Positions 1 to 12,210 of a DNA stretch of 64,000 bases are shown here, one piece after another. Source of the DNA: Apostichopus japonicus (taxonomy: Eukaryota > Echinodermata > Holothuroidea > Aspidochirotida > Stichopodidae); contig NC_092572.1 of assembly GCF_037975245.1 (NCBI RefSeq), positions 8,199,501-8,263,500 of the forward strand. The letters are read 5' to 3'. The first letter of the stretch is position 1; each line of letters opens with the position of its first letter. The position numbers were made by a program, and so were the translations under genes. The notes under the pieces were generated by a model. The model did not search any database. It saw nothing but the letters and a program-made list of their open reading frames with translations, and had not been told where the DNA came from.

Positions 1-1426
1 TTATATGCCCAATTAAAATATATCTGCTTCTTGGTTATAATAAGCATGGTTACTTTCGGCTGTGTAAACTATTTTAAAGAATGACTTCATGCTGAATTGT
101 AGTCTTGATAATTTATCATCCAAGAAGCAAAAAGATAATTCAGGGCTAATTATGTTCCTACAGATATTCTGACTTTGAATATATTATCATTTAAAAGAAT
201 AGACTAATACTCTGGAATGTTCCTTTAAGGATAATGTGATGATGACATTCAGCTAATCAATTAATTCCATTGTTTTATCAATTCTAATAGGTTAAACGAC
301 ATGTGTTCTTTTAGTATTAACATAATACCCTTGTGTGACATTCAACACCATTTGCTTCTTGACAGTCAAATGTCAATGATGCTTTCTTTCATATGAATAA
401 ATTACTTGATAGAAATCTTTGATTAAAATAGGTTTGCAGTGGCATATGTGTTGTGCATAGATTTAGGGGCAGTTTTATACTACAGTTTACTTCACTGTAA
501 GTAACAGTGAATATTATACCCTGGATTGAAGTGAATGTTGAGAGATGTCTTCTACCGTAAGGAACCTCTCTCCACCACCCCTACCCCTCTCCACAGCCCC
601 TTACCTTACAGCATGCAATCCAGCATATGCAGTCATTGTGCACCTGCAGGGACTACTTGCTTGCAGGGAGTCAGTAAGAGCATTCGGCCTATGTAAAGTT
701 ATTGTGTGATTAAATATTTTAAGGTAATATGTATTTCCAACATTGATAAATATAAAAATATCACTTAAAAAAGTTTGTATAATTCATGTATTTCTTTTTT
801 AATTTGTGTTTTGCTGGTGAAGGAGCCAGAAGGAAACACTGCAATTGCTTGTCACAGTTTACCTCAGCAACCTACGAATGAGGCCTGCACACGGCACCCA
901 AAATGATTGTTTACATGATCCAGGCCTGAGAGGGGAGAAGGGGATACAGACCCTGGTCAAGCTTCAATAGAGGGGCCATGGTGATGTGACAAGATGTATT
1001 CTCAGGAAAAATATTGACTTTAAAAAGGGGCACACCCATTGTCAACAAACTTTGGATATTTTACATGAAACTAATGCATCGAGGACATGTCATCTGAGGC
1101 CATAAAAGTCTTGTTTTCCCGTTAAGTTTTGTATTGTATCTGATCTCTACGTTTCAGACAAACACACTTTATATGAGGCTACAAAAAAACGACTAAATAT
1201 ATTCAGTTTCTATTCATCTACAAAGGTTTTAATGTTAATCATAGCGTAATGTTAGGTCAGCAAATTTACCAACTAGAAGATCAACAGACAAAATACGTTA
1301 ACTTAAAATCATCACGTACTCTTGTGTCCTAAAAGAGTAACATAATTGGCAACAAAAAGCGAATCAATAGAAGATTCAGTTACTTTTCATTTCAGAAGGT
1401 GACAGTGTAGATTATAACGCGATTGA
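1..1426. other. AT-rich non-coding sequence
   Basis: No convincing exon, RNA gene or mobile-element end was seen here. Open frames are short and lack splice-site or family support. Confidence 0.4.
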
Positions 1427-1547
1427 GGGCAGCGTGTGTACACATGTTAGGTCTTATGACTGTAAATCGAGTGTACGGATTCTATTAGGGCAGCATGTGT
1501 ACACATGTTAGGTCTTATGACTTTAAATCGAGTATATGGATTCTAAG
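1427..1547 (+). repeat. 61-bp direct tandem duplication
   Basis: Two adjacent near-identical copies of about 61 bp, each starting GGGCAGC(G/A)TGTGTACACATG. Only a few substitutions separate them. Confidence 0.8.
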
Positions 1548-1653
1548 TTTGCTATATGGCAACCACATTTTGGCTTCAAATTATATTATTTTGATACCAA
1601 AGCATCAACCAGACTAGAAGTAGTGTCACCGCATAACAGATGTGTAAAGTGTG

Positions 1654-1973
1654 TCACAATCTTTGTAAATCGTTCATCAATCGACTCCCATTAATAACGT
1701 AATAACCAGAAGAATGCAACTTCTCCAAAGGTTCATACTCACTTAGGTCGAGCAAGAATGTCCTGTCTTTTCCTGGGCCCAAAACTCCTATTGTGAATGT
1801 ATATCTATTCTCATTGAGAGAAAGTGAACCATCAGGAAATCACCATCCGCCAATTTGATCGACAAATACGTTCCGAAAATAGATGACAGCAAATTGTACA
1901 GAGTAGCTATATTTCCATCCTTAAAGGTATGCTGTATTGGCCCGAAATATGCTAGATATTCAAATATGGTCAC
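1654..1973 (-). pseudogene. Frameshifted coding relic, unidentified
   Basis: On the minus strand an open frame of about 60 codons (1973 down to 1788) contains FGPIQHTFKDGN and SSIFGTYLSIKLADGD. A second frame takes over at about 1840 with PDGSLSLNENRYTFTIGVLG and runs to a stop at 1654. The join ADGD/PDGS looks like a single-base frameshift inside one protein. The composition (few low-complexity residues, balanced hydrophobics) looks like real coding sequence. I do not recognise the family, and no splice sites clearly bound it. It could be a fragment of a retroelement or a dead host gene. Confidence 0.35.
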
Positions 1974-3289
1974 CTTTGGTCAAAATTCTTAAAACTGTTT
2001 TTATTACAACCTTCGAGGAAATTTTCCTCACTGGGACGTTCAATCATCTTTTATGTTCCTTAAAATTGAGAACAATTTGGAGGGTAAAGACCTCCAGGAA
2101 AGTACTTTTTGAAAACTTCTAGCAACTATACAGGCTATAGTTTGGGGCCTATACTGACTACCTTTAAGAACACCCTAAGCTTCCACAAAGTCGGTATATG
2201 ACAATCTCTAAACAGATGATGCCACCAACGAGTCGGCAAGAGTAACCGCCGTCTCTGAACTTGTCTCAAATAAGAAATAAAATGAAAATGTCTTAAATAT
2301 TCATATTCAAAATACGTTCAGTCATGAATATTTGCCAGCGGTTTATAATCATTTGGGAATAAGAAATGATGACTGCATTAGAATTGAAGAAGACGATGAC
2401 CTATTTTCGTTTCCGTTTAGAAAACAAACGTAAAGAACGTTAATGATATATAATAACAAAATCACTTCTATATGGGATCATACGTAGAACTGAATGATAG
2501 CCTTTGCCTTAGCAACAGTGTTCGAGCAATATTGAATTCCTTATTTTGTAAAAAAATTGACAGTGTTTTGCAAATTGTTACTATTTATTCACAAACTCAG
2601 GGGCGTATCCAGGATTTTCTAACCCGGGGGGCGCGAATTACTATCTAAGCGGAGCGCCACCATCGGTTGGCGCGGAGCGTACAAGAAAATTTCTGGTTTT
2701 GATACCCACCAGATCACCGGAAATGGCACTTCTCGGGCTTGAAAATGACCAACCAGATGTACATTTTTGCCTGAGAACCAAGTAGTTCCCAATAGTTTTT
2801 TTTTTTTTTTTTTCCATCCATAACCTTTTGGAAGATTGTCACCAGTCACACATCATGTTCGACCTCATTGCATGTCCTGTGGATCATTCATTGCTTTTGT
2901 AGGTGATTCTACGTCACGGCCCACAATATCCGAAAGCCCCACTTTTCAAGGTTTTAAGCCCCATATTTGTTCAGAATTTGAAAATTCACATTTCTCGTGA
3001 ATAAAATCACTTCAAAACAGACCCATAATGTTGCACAAAATTCAATCATATGGACAACCAATATCGAAAAACCTCCTTCAACCCCTAACAGACAGGTCAA
3101 AACTGCACTAGTAGAAGGAAGTATGATGAAGAATGTTGGTCAGGAAATTTTCGAAAATTCAGACACAGTTAATTTATGGGTGTAGAAATATTAAAACCTC
3201 TTATAACGGCTATTATAAAACTTCGTTGAAGGAAATGAAAAATACCAGATATTTCCGATATCAGATATTTCGAAACCGAACACTACACA

Positions 3290-3773
3290 CATAGGCGTAG
3301 GAGGCGGGCGGGGCTGCATCCCCCTCCCCCCAACCAGTTTTTCCCACTGAAAATTCGGGCAATGTGCTGAGAATTTTTCGGGCACTTAATGAAAGAAAAA
3401 TAAATAGCAATGATGTAACTTAAGGAAATGAATAGTTTAAAAATTATCTCCTTGGTAATTAAAATAAAGTTCTAAGCTTGGCCGACTAATTCGTCATTAC
3501 TACTGTAAAAGAGAGTTTTGACATAATTGGACCTGTATGCTTTTTCTCCATCTACATAAGACATTTCGTTGTTTACATTAGCATCCCGCGGTATACTGCG
3601 CAACTTTCACGGACCGTACGGTACACGATGCCATGCGATGTAATGACCGATGCTTGCTTATATGATATTGACATTAACATGTTGGACGCGCGCGGAGAGC
3701 GCGAAAAATTTTGGTTATATTTTTCGGGCAAGTCGTTACAGCCCCCAAATCCAATTGGGCTCCTACGCCTTTG
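3290..3773. mobile_element. hAT-like MITE with exact 8-bp TSD
   Basis: A 484-bp element begins CATAGGCGTAGGAG and ends with the reverse complement of CAAAGGCGTAGGAG (13/14 match). It is flanked by a perfect 8-bp direct repeat ACTACACA at 3282-3289 and 3774-3781. Short TIRs, an 8-bp duplication and no coding capacity fit a non-autonomous hAT element. It interrupts the larger repeat at 2598-4604. Confidence 0.75.
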
Positions 3774-4398
3774 ACTACACACATAGACAGTTTTGAGGCT
3801 GTTCATCCTGGAACATGCATTTTCATGCTCACTGATATGATGTGATATCTGCTCTTTGCTTTACAAATTCGAACAGGCGTGTAGCGAGTAATTTGCCAAG
3901 GGAGGGGCAAAGCCTGTAGGCAAACTATCTAAGCGTAGCGCCACCATGAGTTCGCGCGAAGCGTACAAGAAAATTTTGGCCGAAAATGCATCCCAGATCG
4001 CTGGAAATGACACTTCCCATGCCTTGTAAGTTGCATCTAATCATTGTCTTTATTGAAATTACTATAGCGATATCATAAAGAAAATTTGCTCGGGGTGGGG
4101 GGGGGGGGCGTCATGCGTCATGTTCCCCGACGACTCGGTTGAGTTCAAGACCAGCCACAGTTGGTTCCATAGCACAATTGTACAATTGTTTAAGGCGTCC
4201 ATACACACACACACGCGTTATGATAGACCATATATAGTATATATATAGATACATTAGTGAGAGAGGAAAAATGGAACGTCAAAAATGGAGTTGTCGGTGT
4301 AAGGGGTAGGGTGAGGCGCACGTCCCCTACGTAATCCTCGATCTGTCACTGGCTACCCTGTGTATATAATAGCTATCAGCGCTGTTATTATAACTGTT

Positions 4399-4560
4399 CC
4401 CCTTTCTCTTCCCGAGGTCTTGGCGTTTATCTTTTACTCCCTCTTTTTCTCCTTTTTCTCTCTTTCTTCTTTTTCTTTTCCCTTCCTTCCTCTCCTCCTT
4501 TTCTTTTTTCCCCCTCTTTTTCCCTTTTTTCTTCTCTTTTTTTCTCTCCTCTTTTCCTTA
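4399..4560 (+). repeat. Polypyrimidine (CT) tract
   Basis: About 160 bp of almost pure C/T on the plus strand, next to a G/C-only palindrome at about 4563-4580. Apparent Lys/Arg/Glu-rich open frames on the minus strand come only from this bias. Confidence 0.85.
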
Positions 4561-4612
4561 CCCGGGGGGCGCGCGCCCCCAACGTCCCCCTGGATACGCG
4601 CCTGCAGACTGA

Positions 4613-6586
4613 ACAATTAATCATTTTGTTGAAGTTTGCTATGATCTCAACATGTTGACGGCACTCATGACCTTAACGTTTCCATAGTCATCACATATTT
4701 CTTATCACGGGTCATTGTAACAAATATTGCTTTACCTTCATTTTGTCGGAATTCCGGAAACTTATTCAAGACATGTAAATACAGACAATAGGTTAAACAT
4801 TCGACACGATGTGTTTACTTTACAATATCAACAGTTGTAACTGCTCGACACCTTTTTGAACTGTCCTGTTCTTGTTTCAATCGGGAACTGGAACTGCATT
4901 CAATATCTTCAGTTGAGTATTCTAGCTTCATTTATAGGGCAGGCTGTTGTGTAATAAATTACAGTCGTTTAGCAATTGAAATAAAACAACATATGGAAAA
5001 CAATGTTGAGTGCAGAATAATTTAAATACGAATTATGGAACAATACGAATAGTTCAGTAAAAACTGTTATAATTCTTTATTAGTTTTCACCATGACTGAT
5101 ATATAACATAATATCTGTCACAAAAATAACATTGAACTCAACCCAAAGTTGATCACACATAAAGTCGCAAATGAAATTAAAAGGATACAATAAAATATTT
5201 TATGTTTAAGATTCACCATTTAAGCCAATTAGGCTTCTTCGCGAGTTCCTGCTTGCAGGAGGATCTAATATACATACATACATACCATTTCATCATTAAC
5301 TCGAGTTTAATGATTCATCATTTCATTATTAGCTCGAGCTTAATGATTCACCGAACCATGTCCCAGATTTAGATAAATAGTTAATGGCTATTGTACATTC
5401 AATGCTGACAAGCTATCTTAAGTAAACAATTCGATATGGTCACCACCTGATGAATCATACTATGCCTTTAAGTAAATTCTGCTTGACGGCTTCAGCAATT
5501 TGGTTTACAGGTATCTCTTATTCAATTACAGCTTCTTCTGAAATCGGAAACTTGGAACATTTTACTTTACTATGCATTTTCGTACCCACATAAAAAGAAA
5601 TGTCGAAAACATTCTAATTCATCTGTTTCTAGAATTTGCATTGTAACAGGTCAAGCTCGCTGTGCCAGTTATGTAACTACATGACCCAATCATATTGTAT
5701 TATTTTCCTTGACGCGACCGATCACGAGGTTTTTTGTAACATTAATGTCGTCCAGGAGACTATAATAAATAGTTTGAAGTCCATAGACAGTGTAAACATA
5801 TAAACTCATTCTGTTTATTTTTTATCCTTAAAGTACTTCATAATGTAGTTAAATACATTAGACCGGAATTATACCCAATAACACACATTTCCTCTTACAC
5901 CCTTTTGTGATTTTTTTTTTCCGGTGATAGGGGAACCCCTTACGCCAGTTAATACAAACGATTGAATAAGATTAACTTGTCTCGTTATTAATGTGTACAT
6001 GAACACTTTAAAAAGGTGAACAATTCCTACAATATCAATTGCTAGTCTATCTATAATATAAAAACAGTTATAATGGAGATTATACAACAAGCAACATGTA
6101 ACAAACATTAGCTACACATTTAAACACACAACCATATTAAGTTTAATTTATTAAACCAAGGGATGTTCGTCGTCTGTTACAAACATCCCGTTACTAAAGT
6201 CATCCGTCTGTGTTCATGCTTCGTGACTCATAGTTTCAGAATATGTTGTTGTTTTGTGTGCCTTGGTGTTGTTGTTTATTCTTCAGTAGTCAGTTTGCAT
6301 GATGAATGTCACGTCGTGTTAACTTTTGTATTGTGTTAGAAACTGTATTGATGTGGTCGGTATCAAAATGATTTTTTTGTAATTCGCAAAATGGAGTGAC
6401 ATTCTTCACCAATTCTTTTCAAATTGAATTTATACACTTGACTTTGTTTTTTAATCTTGAGATCTGCATTCGACTTCTCGGTAAATCCACTGGATATCCC
6501 AAAAATGATCTTTAGACAAATGATCAGAAACGATGAAAATTTCTTTCAACATTTAAATAGGTCTACTGTGCTATTAATTATCCTCC
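4613..6586. other. AT-rich non-coding sequence, 3' of the minus-strand gene
   Basis: This stretch lies downstream of the minus-strand lectin-like gene. It holds a small tandem duplication at about 5287-5350 (copies of TTAATGATTCA with CTCGAG) but no exon or element I can support. Confidence 0.4.
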
Positions 6587-6762
6587 TCAAACGTTGCGAT
6601 AGTCGACACATACGGAACAAAGACAGTGTATATTTGACAGCCCACAAAAATTATACTGGGAGCAGCAAGGCTTATCCGAGTTTCCATCACATCGGGCATC
6701 TTCGCCGTTAGGAGCGGGAAAACCAGGACCACATCGATCGTCTCCAATGCGAAAATAAGATT
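6587..6762 (-). CDS. Gene M exon 4: hevein-like chitin-binding domain, C-terminus
   Basis: The exon starts after a T/A-rich acceptor (TTTTATAG) and ends at a TGA stop at 6587-6589. It encodes about 57 residues with eight cysteines spaced as in type 1 chitin-binding domains: RCGPGFPAPNG, ARCDG, PCCSQYNFCG, HCLC and CVDYR. The CCS-x-x-x-x-CG core is the family's signature. The form ending CVDYR resembles hevein-like domains I associate with marine deuterostome proteins (recalled, not checked). Because the stop directly follows CVDYRNV, this is probably the last exon. An alternative splice at GTTTGA, just before the stop, cannot be excluded. Confidence 0.7.
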
Positions 6763-7595
6763 CTATAAAATTTAATAAATAGATGGAAAATAATATGTAA
6801 TTGGAGAGGGCAGAACAGGTTTCAGTTCGTTCTTTGGGATTTGTTGTCGAAGGGGAAAGGAAATACGGCTCTGGTTACTTTTGGAATTGAGAACAACATT
6901 TTACAATTAAATGACGATTATTTACTTGTCACTAACAGTTCAAAAATAACCTGCAAATACTCAACAACTTGTTACTTAAGGAATTTTTCAATAAAGGTGA
7001 CATTTGTTTGAGAAGTTATCAAATTTGGTTTCATCGACTAAACTTCAAAATACGCCATAATTGTTTTGTTAAGAACTCGCATTTTAAGAAGTGTCCTAAT
7101 TATCCTTTCGGTTTTTAGATTTATTTGTAAAAATGTCTATATCTTCTTAAAATGAATAATTTTAACGTTTTGCTGTAAAATTGCTGAAATATGATAATAA
7201 ATCCTTATTGTCAATTTTCAAGTAAACCACAGGTTGATCACATACCAAGTGGTGCCAAATTGTTACCAAATTAAGTGAACAATTAGTCATTTTGTTGGAA
7301 ATTGTTGTACATTTTTATAGACATATCGTAACATGTTGATGGCACCTTCACTTTCCCATGTGAAAGAGATTATAATTGATAGTATGAAAATTAACTCTGA
7401 ACTCGATGGGACAAATTAAAGAGGGTGTCATCGAATCTGGCTCACAGTATATTTTTGGAGAGATGAAGTGCTAGTCAATCATCTTGCCTAGCACGACCAC
7501 ATTCATTCTTTAGTTAAATAATTTAGTTTAATATTGATAATCGTGTTAACCAACGTAAGTCGACCAGTTAATTTTAAATATCGAAATTTTGAGAT

Positions 7596-8068
7596 TTAAA
7601 ATAAGGAAATTTGGACATTTTAATTTAAACATATTCTTATTTAATGCACAGAAAAGGACGTTGTCAATATCATCAACTTATTCTCTTTGAACACATTGGT
7701 GAGACGTACAGGTACCCAAGCAGAAAGTTCCCTAAATTTTCTAGCTCTCACGATAACTACTGACTAAAACAAGTTCACACTTCAAAAGCAACATGTAATT
7801 CACAGCAATCTGAAAAATGAAATATATTTGAAACACATGTATAAAACAACACGTACAAGGTAGCTATGAACTACCTATAAACAAACTTCCGAAAAGAAGG
7901 GTTCTCCCTCCCTATTCATAAAACCATTTTACCATGTTTTTTATACGATGTATATCATGTACTAACTAACCTATTGAGTGTGTCTGTTCGAGTGGCTTTG
8001 AAGTCGCACTTGATGTTGAACCAATGCCTGTGGTAGATACGCGAGATGTTGTAAAACGTGGAATGTTG
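7596..8068. repeat. Left copy of ~0.47 kb duplication (period ~752 bp)
   Basis: The sequence from about 7596 to 8068 recurs at about 8346-8820. It includes the GCACAGAAAAGGACGTTGTC stretch and the 3' part of stalk exon 3 with its donor. The right copy stops abruptly at 8820. Confidence 0.85.
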
Positions 8069-8246
8069 GTTGTAGTGTCTGGACTGCTCCAGGACATTGA
8101 CCTTCCAGTCGACAATGGAACGTCCGTGGCAGGTTGTCGAGATATGGCTGTAGTCCCTGCACCAGCAACTGATGAGAGACGAGCACTCTGCCTGAGATGG
8201 TTTTCAGTTGTTGGAGAAAAGATAAACTCATCCGTGTAGGCGTTGC
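7971..8246 (-). CDS. Gene M exon 3: Ser/Thr-rich stalk
   Basis: A 276-nt phase 1-1 exon with acceptor TTTCCCTACAG and donor GTTAGT. The 92 codons are very rich in Ser and Thr with scattered Pro (for example SRQPATDVPLSTGRSMSWSS and STTGIGSTSSATSKP). This looks like an O-glycosylated spacer between the two cysteine domains. It has no cysteine and no membrane segment. The 3' 98 bp are duplicated at 8723-8820. Confidence 0.7.
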   Translation of the reverse strand, partial: ATPTRMSLSFLQQLKTISGRVLVSHQLLVQGLQPYLDNLPRTFHCRLEGQCPGAVQTLQPTFHVLQHLAYLPQALVQHQVRLQSHSNRHTQ

Positions 8247-8345
8247 CTGTAGGGAAAGATGAACAGAAAATGCAATCTGACACCGACGTTACTTGTTTAG
8301 CTTTGGCAAAACTATATTTGTTTGGCACAAGTACATGTGGTTGAT

Positions 8346-8820
8346 TTTAAATAAGGACAATTGGATATTTTAATGTATACATATTTATTTATTTAATGCA
8401 CAGAAAAGGACGTTGTCACTATCATCAACTTATTTTCTTGAACACAGTGGTGAGGCGTACAGGAAACCCAAGTAGAAAGTTCCCTAAATTTTCTAGCTCT
8501 CACGATATCTACTGACTAAACAAGTTTACACTGCAAAAGCAACATGTAACTCACAGCAAACTGATAAATGATATATATTTGAAACACATGTATAAAACAA
8601 CACGTACAAGGTAGCTATTAACTACCTATAAACAAACTTCCGAAAAGAAGGGTTCTCCCTCCCTATTCATGAAACCATTTTACCATGTTTTTTTATACGA
8701 TGTATATCATGTACTAACTAACCTATTGAGTGTGTCTGTTCGAGTGGCTTTGAAGTCGCACTTGATGTTGAACCAATGCCTGTGGTAGATACGCGAGATG
8801 TTGTTAAACGTGGAATGTTG
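8346..8820. repeat. Right copy of ~0.47 kb duplication
   Basis: This matches 7596-8068 with small substitutions and indels. It ends inside the stalk-exon copy, after which unrelated AT-rich sequence begins. Confidence 0.85.
8723..8820 (-). pseudogene. Truncated duplicate of stalk exon 3
   Basis: These 98 bp are nearly identical to the 3' end of the stalk exon (7971-8068), including the GTTAGT donor. The 5' two-thirds and the acceptor are missing, so it cannot be spliced as an internal exon by itself. Confidence 0.7.
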
Positions 8821-9446
8821 AATACTCCTTGTTACTAATTATGTTAGTTTAATTAGTTTCGTATTCTTATATTACTAAATACCTTACTGTTGATAGCAGC
8901 TCAATCCTTGTACATTAATTCATAACAAAGAAATAAATTGTATTTCCTAACCCTTAATCACATTCAGTCTGTGATTTGACATTGCCTAGCTGATATAAGG
9001 TTTAAAAACAAATACTTTTCGATGTCTGGAATCCAGTTAATCCACAGTGCTATATAAAATTAATTATTTTTGACAAAGTAGCGTAGAATTTTGGTATTGT
9101 CACTGCAAGGGACAAAGGCGGATGGACTTCCTTATTCCAGTCCAACTATTGCATATACCATACATGGTTTTGAACAATGGCAACTAGACTATAATGTGCC
9201 CATTACTCATCAACTTGCTTCAGTTCACTGTCTTCGAAAATACCAGGAAATGATATGTTTAAAACGAGACCGACAATCTAATTTTGATAGTATATAGAAG
9301 AGAGTATGAGGGTATTAGTAAGCTTAGTTAAGTTCAAAGTTCAAACAGTTTAATTCTGTTAATTCTTAAGAAAAAATAGATTAATTCAAGCCCAGTTTAT
9401 CCATCCGATGACTGGAGTACACTTATCGATACGTTGTAAGATTTAC

Positions 9447-9584
9447 CAAGTAGCCTGCTTAGGTCGAATTGATTCTGACTAAGAAATCGTACAACGGTAG
9501 GAAGGTCATTGTTGTTGCAATCCATTCTCCGCATCACCATAGTAACTCTATCCAGTGGTTCTCGCTGAAAGCACAACTCCTCCG
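9447..9584 (-). CDS. Gene M exon 2: two-cysteine domain, related to plus-strand exons
   Basis: A 138-nt phase 1-1 exon, acceptor TTTTGTTCAAG, donor GTAAAT. It encodes 46 residues containing EELCFQREPLDRVTMVMRRM, then DC, then LPTVVRFLSQNQFDLSRLL. The pattern (I/L)C(Y/F)...DR...R..(S/D)C... followed by a hydrophobic helix-like segment also occurs in the 153-nt exons at 36423-36575 and 54683-54835. In all three genes it follows the signal peptide region. I do not recognise it as a named domain. The two cysteines probably pair (inference). Confidence 0.65.
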
Positions 9585-10991
9585 CTTGAACAAAAGGAAA
9601 TATTGATTGACAATGATTTACAGTTTCAGCTAGTAATGGAGATATGTCGATTCGAATTCAAAACAACTTGTTAAATTGACACAAATATTATTTGTTTCCA
9701 CATTGTTATCAAATGGTTTGTTAACTAAATTTTCAAGAAATATTAAGGAGAACGTAATAAACACAATGCTCGTCGTTCAAATTAAACAGGTGTTTTTTTT
9801 TTCTGGAATTGTTTTTATTCTATGTTATGCTAAATTTGCTACATTGCAGTGCAACTTATTGCTTGAATGCCGGTAGCCAATTTTTAACATTTCAAATAGG
9901 GAAGATGTAGGGATTAAGTTTAGTATATTTTTGTATATATTTGAACCTTGTATGTGGTTGCCTGCTGGACAAACAATACTCATGATTTAAACAAGTGGAA
10001 TTATTATTCATTTCTAACAAATTCATGTTTGCTTGTTGATAGTTATGAAACTTGCTATTTAAGTTTTGATCAGTAATATCTGTTTACTTTTTTGGTGATG
10101 TTCTCGATAAATTTGATAATGTATTATCAGACAATGACCTAGCTGGTACTTGCACCGAGGAGACGAAGTTATCATTTTTGCCTTAAATGAGAAAAAAAAA
10201 TCATCTTTTATAGGTGCATATCTTTAAAATTAGAATAACTATAGAAACATTACTATCAATCAAATTTTCATTCTTCTTGGACTACACCATATATCAAGAC
10301 TATCGTTCTACCTTAATTCATTCTTTAACTGTGTTCTTAATCCTTAAAAATAACTCATCGCTAGATATTTCCAAGTCATTATTTAAGAATTATGTTACAT
10401 TGTCATGTTATCGTTTGTTAAGGATCACTATGTGAGGCCAGTGTGTTGCTTAATTATGGGTTTGGTCATAAACACGTATAAAATAGGCACGAGAAAAATA
10501 ATATTATGTAACTGTTTACTCATCTCTGAACGAGCGTAAAAGAGATTCTTTTTTTTTCAAATAAATATGCCAATAAACTAAACATTTAAATTGAAATCTG
10601 CCTAAACTTGTACTGAAAATATATCATTATGTTTCTGTTTTACTAATCTTGAAACGAGCTTCACATTAATATTACAATTAACCATCTTAAAAGCAACATC
10701 ATGTTTTTTTTTTGCGCGTCCACATGAACATGACATTAACTATAGAAATCCGTTATGTTGATTCATATGTACCCCTTCAATATTACAAAACATATAATTT
10801 AGAACATGATTTTATTAGTTTCCATAAAGTGAAGAAAATTTTCTTAAAAGAGATTCTTTTCCTAAATAAATATGCCAAGAAACTGAAACTTATATATAAT
10901 TGAAATTTGCCTAAACTTTCCACGCACACCATTTTGCGGGGGAAAATGATGCACATAATAAAAAATAAATATCAGAACGAAAAATACTTAC

Positions 10992-11064
10992 AGTTTTGAT
11001 CCATATTTTGACAAATAACGGTCGATACTAATATTGTCAATAATCCATGTTTAATGTACTGCAT
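10992..11064 (-). CDS. Gene M exon 1: signal peptide
   Basis: ATG at 11064-11062 opens MQYIKHGLLTILVSTVIC, a short positive start followed by a hydrophobic core with a plausible signal-peptidase site after it. The frame continues QNMDQN and then a strong GTAAGT donor in phase 1. This ATG was chosen because it alone joins a signal peptide to the downstream phase 1 exons. Confidence 0.65.
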
Positions 11065-11499
11065 TTTGGTAATGATTTCACAAAAAATAAAAGCAGCTCA
11101 CATGAAGAAAAAAACACATGTAGCTATTAGAATCAACAAACACTTCTATGGGTGGAACTAATGAACTTACTTACTTTGAATCTAAGTCAAGCTTATTCGA
11201 GCAATTATTATCAGTAGGCCTAATGTATATCGAACGTTACTGACATTTTACATGGTTAAAATATATAGATACATAAACGGATATATATTGATCTGTAAGT
11301 GTGATATCTGACTGACAGGTTCCCGTTTCCATCGTCATATTATCATCAATAAGAAGATCGTTATGACTGCTCTTAACGTTTAAACAGCAAACTTGAAGTC
11401 ATACAATGTTTTGCAAAATACTTTAACAAATAGGATAGTCAAAATCAGTTCAATTAGTGCTCAATAAGACAGGTGCTTAGAATAAATATTTTGTGACTT

Positions 11500-11500
<1 letters not shown>

Positions 11501-11550
<50 letters not shown>

Positions 11551-11600
11551 TATATATATATATATTATATTTCTATTTTTATATATTTCTATATATATAT

Positions 11601-11640
<40 letters not shown>
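11501..11640. repeat. (TA)n microsatellite
   Basis: Nearly pure TA dinucleotides with a few interruptions. Confidence 0.95.
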
Positions 11641-11643
<3 letters not shown>

Positions 11644-11994
11644 TTTTTTCTGGTGTATTGATCTGTATTTATTTTACTATTTATCTGTCACGCCACTTGC
11701 TACACATTCATTTTTATTTACGGTTTGGCTTGCCTATAAAGAGTGGCTATTCTGTGTAAATTGTCAGATTCAAATCACCAGGGGTGCACGCTGTACAATC
11801 AAATATCCAATTCATTACATATAATATATATGAATATATATATATGTATATATATATATAATGAACGAGGTGTGCAGCATCCATTTTTAATTCTAATTTG
11901 AAACCCCAGGACGATGTAGCATCTTGGCTCCCATAACAAAAATAAAAGTTGGTTCCCTGCGTACAGATTAACTATGATCACACTGATTGCAACC

Positions 11995-12210
11995 TTAAGG
12001 GTCTTTAATAATAACATCAAGTATGTTAAGGAAGTCGCAGATGTGCTTAAATTTCCTAACACACACATTCTGCTTTTGACCGAATACAATCCCATCATAA
12101 ACTCCATGCATATGAGCACTATCATCGCTTACTTTTTCCAGACTCTTCAACCCAGTTTCTACTTCCGCAAGCAATTTCCGTTGCGAAAAACCTCGCTGCC
12201 AAATATTCCG
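11995..12210 (-). pseudogene. Possible coding relic, unidentified
   Basis: A minus-strand frame bounded by stops encodes about 70 residues including QRKLLAEVETGLKSLEKV and CVRKFKHICDFLNILD. Overlapping frames are also open nearby (12310-12122). The residue mix looks protein-like. I recognise no family, and no exon boundaries are certain. Confidence 0.25.

Larger units (their letters stand above)
2598..4604. mobile_element. Candidate hAT-like element or pair of ends, nested
   Basis: The left end reads CAGGGGCGTATCCAGG (2598-2613). The reverse complement of the right end reads CAGGCGCGTATCCAGG (4604-4589), a 15/16 match. Both are followed by G/C-rich runs. A CAG(T/G)GGCG-type terminus is typical of hAT elements. 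However, the flanking 8 bp (CACAAACT versus CAGACTGA) are not a target-site duplication, so these may be ends of two different copies. A separate MITE is inserted at 3290-3773. Two related internal segments sharing ACTATCTAAGCG and GCGTACAAGAAAATTT occur near 2640-2690 and 3926-3976. No transposase is visible. Confidence 0.3.
6587..11064 (-). other. Gene model M: secreted hevein-like protein (4 exons)
   Basis: Four minus-strand exons join in phase: 11064-10992 (signal peptide), 9584-9447 (two-cysteine domain), 8246-7971 (Ser/Thr-rich stalk), 6762-6587 (hevein-like domain with stop). Every junction is phase 1. The junction codons are TCG, GGC and GAA. The total of 663 nt gives 220 aa plus stop. 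Donors are GTAAGT, GTAAAT and GTTAGT, and the acceptors end in AG after T-rich tracts. The predicted product is secreted and probably binds chitin or similar glycans (inference from the hevein-like fold). It lies head-to-head with lectin gene 1 and shares its signal peptide / Cys domain / stalk layout with genes 2 and 3. Extra exons could be missed in the 1.2 kb between the last two exons. A transcript alignment would settle the model. Confidence 0.65.

Noticed and set aside
4427-4624. Lys/Arg/Glu-rich open frames on the minus strand
   Set aside because: They arise from the C/T tract, are present in two frames at once, and show no domain.
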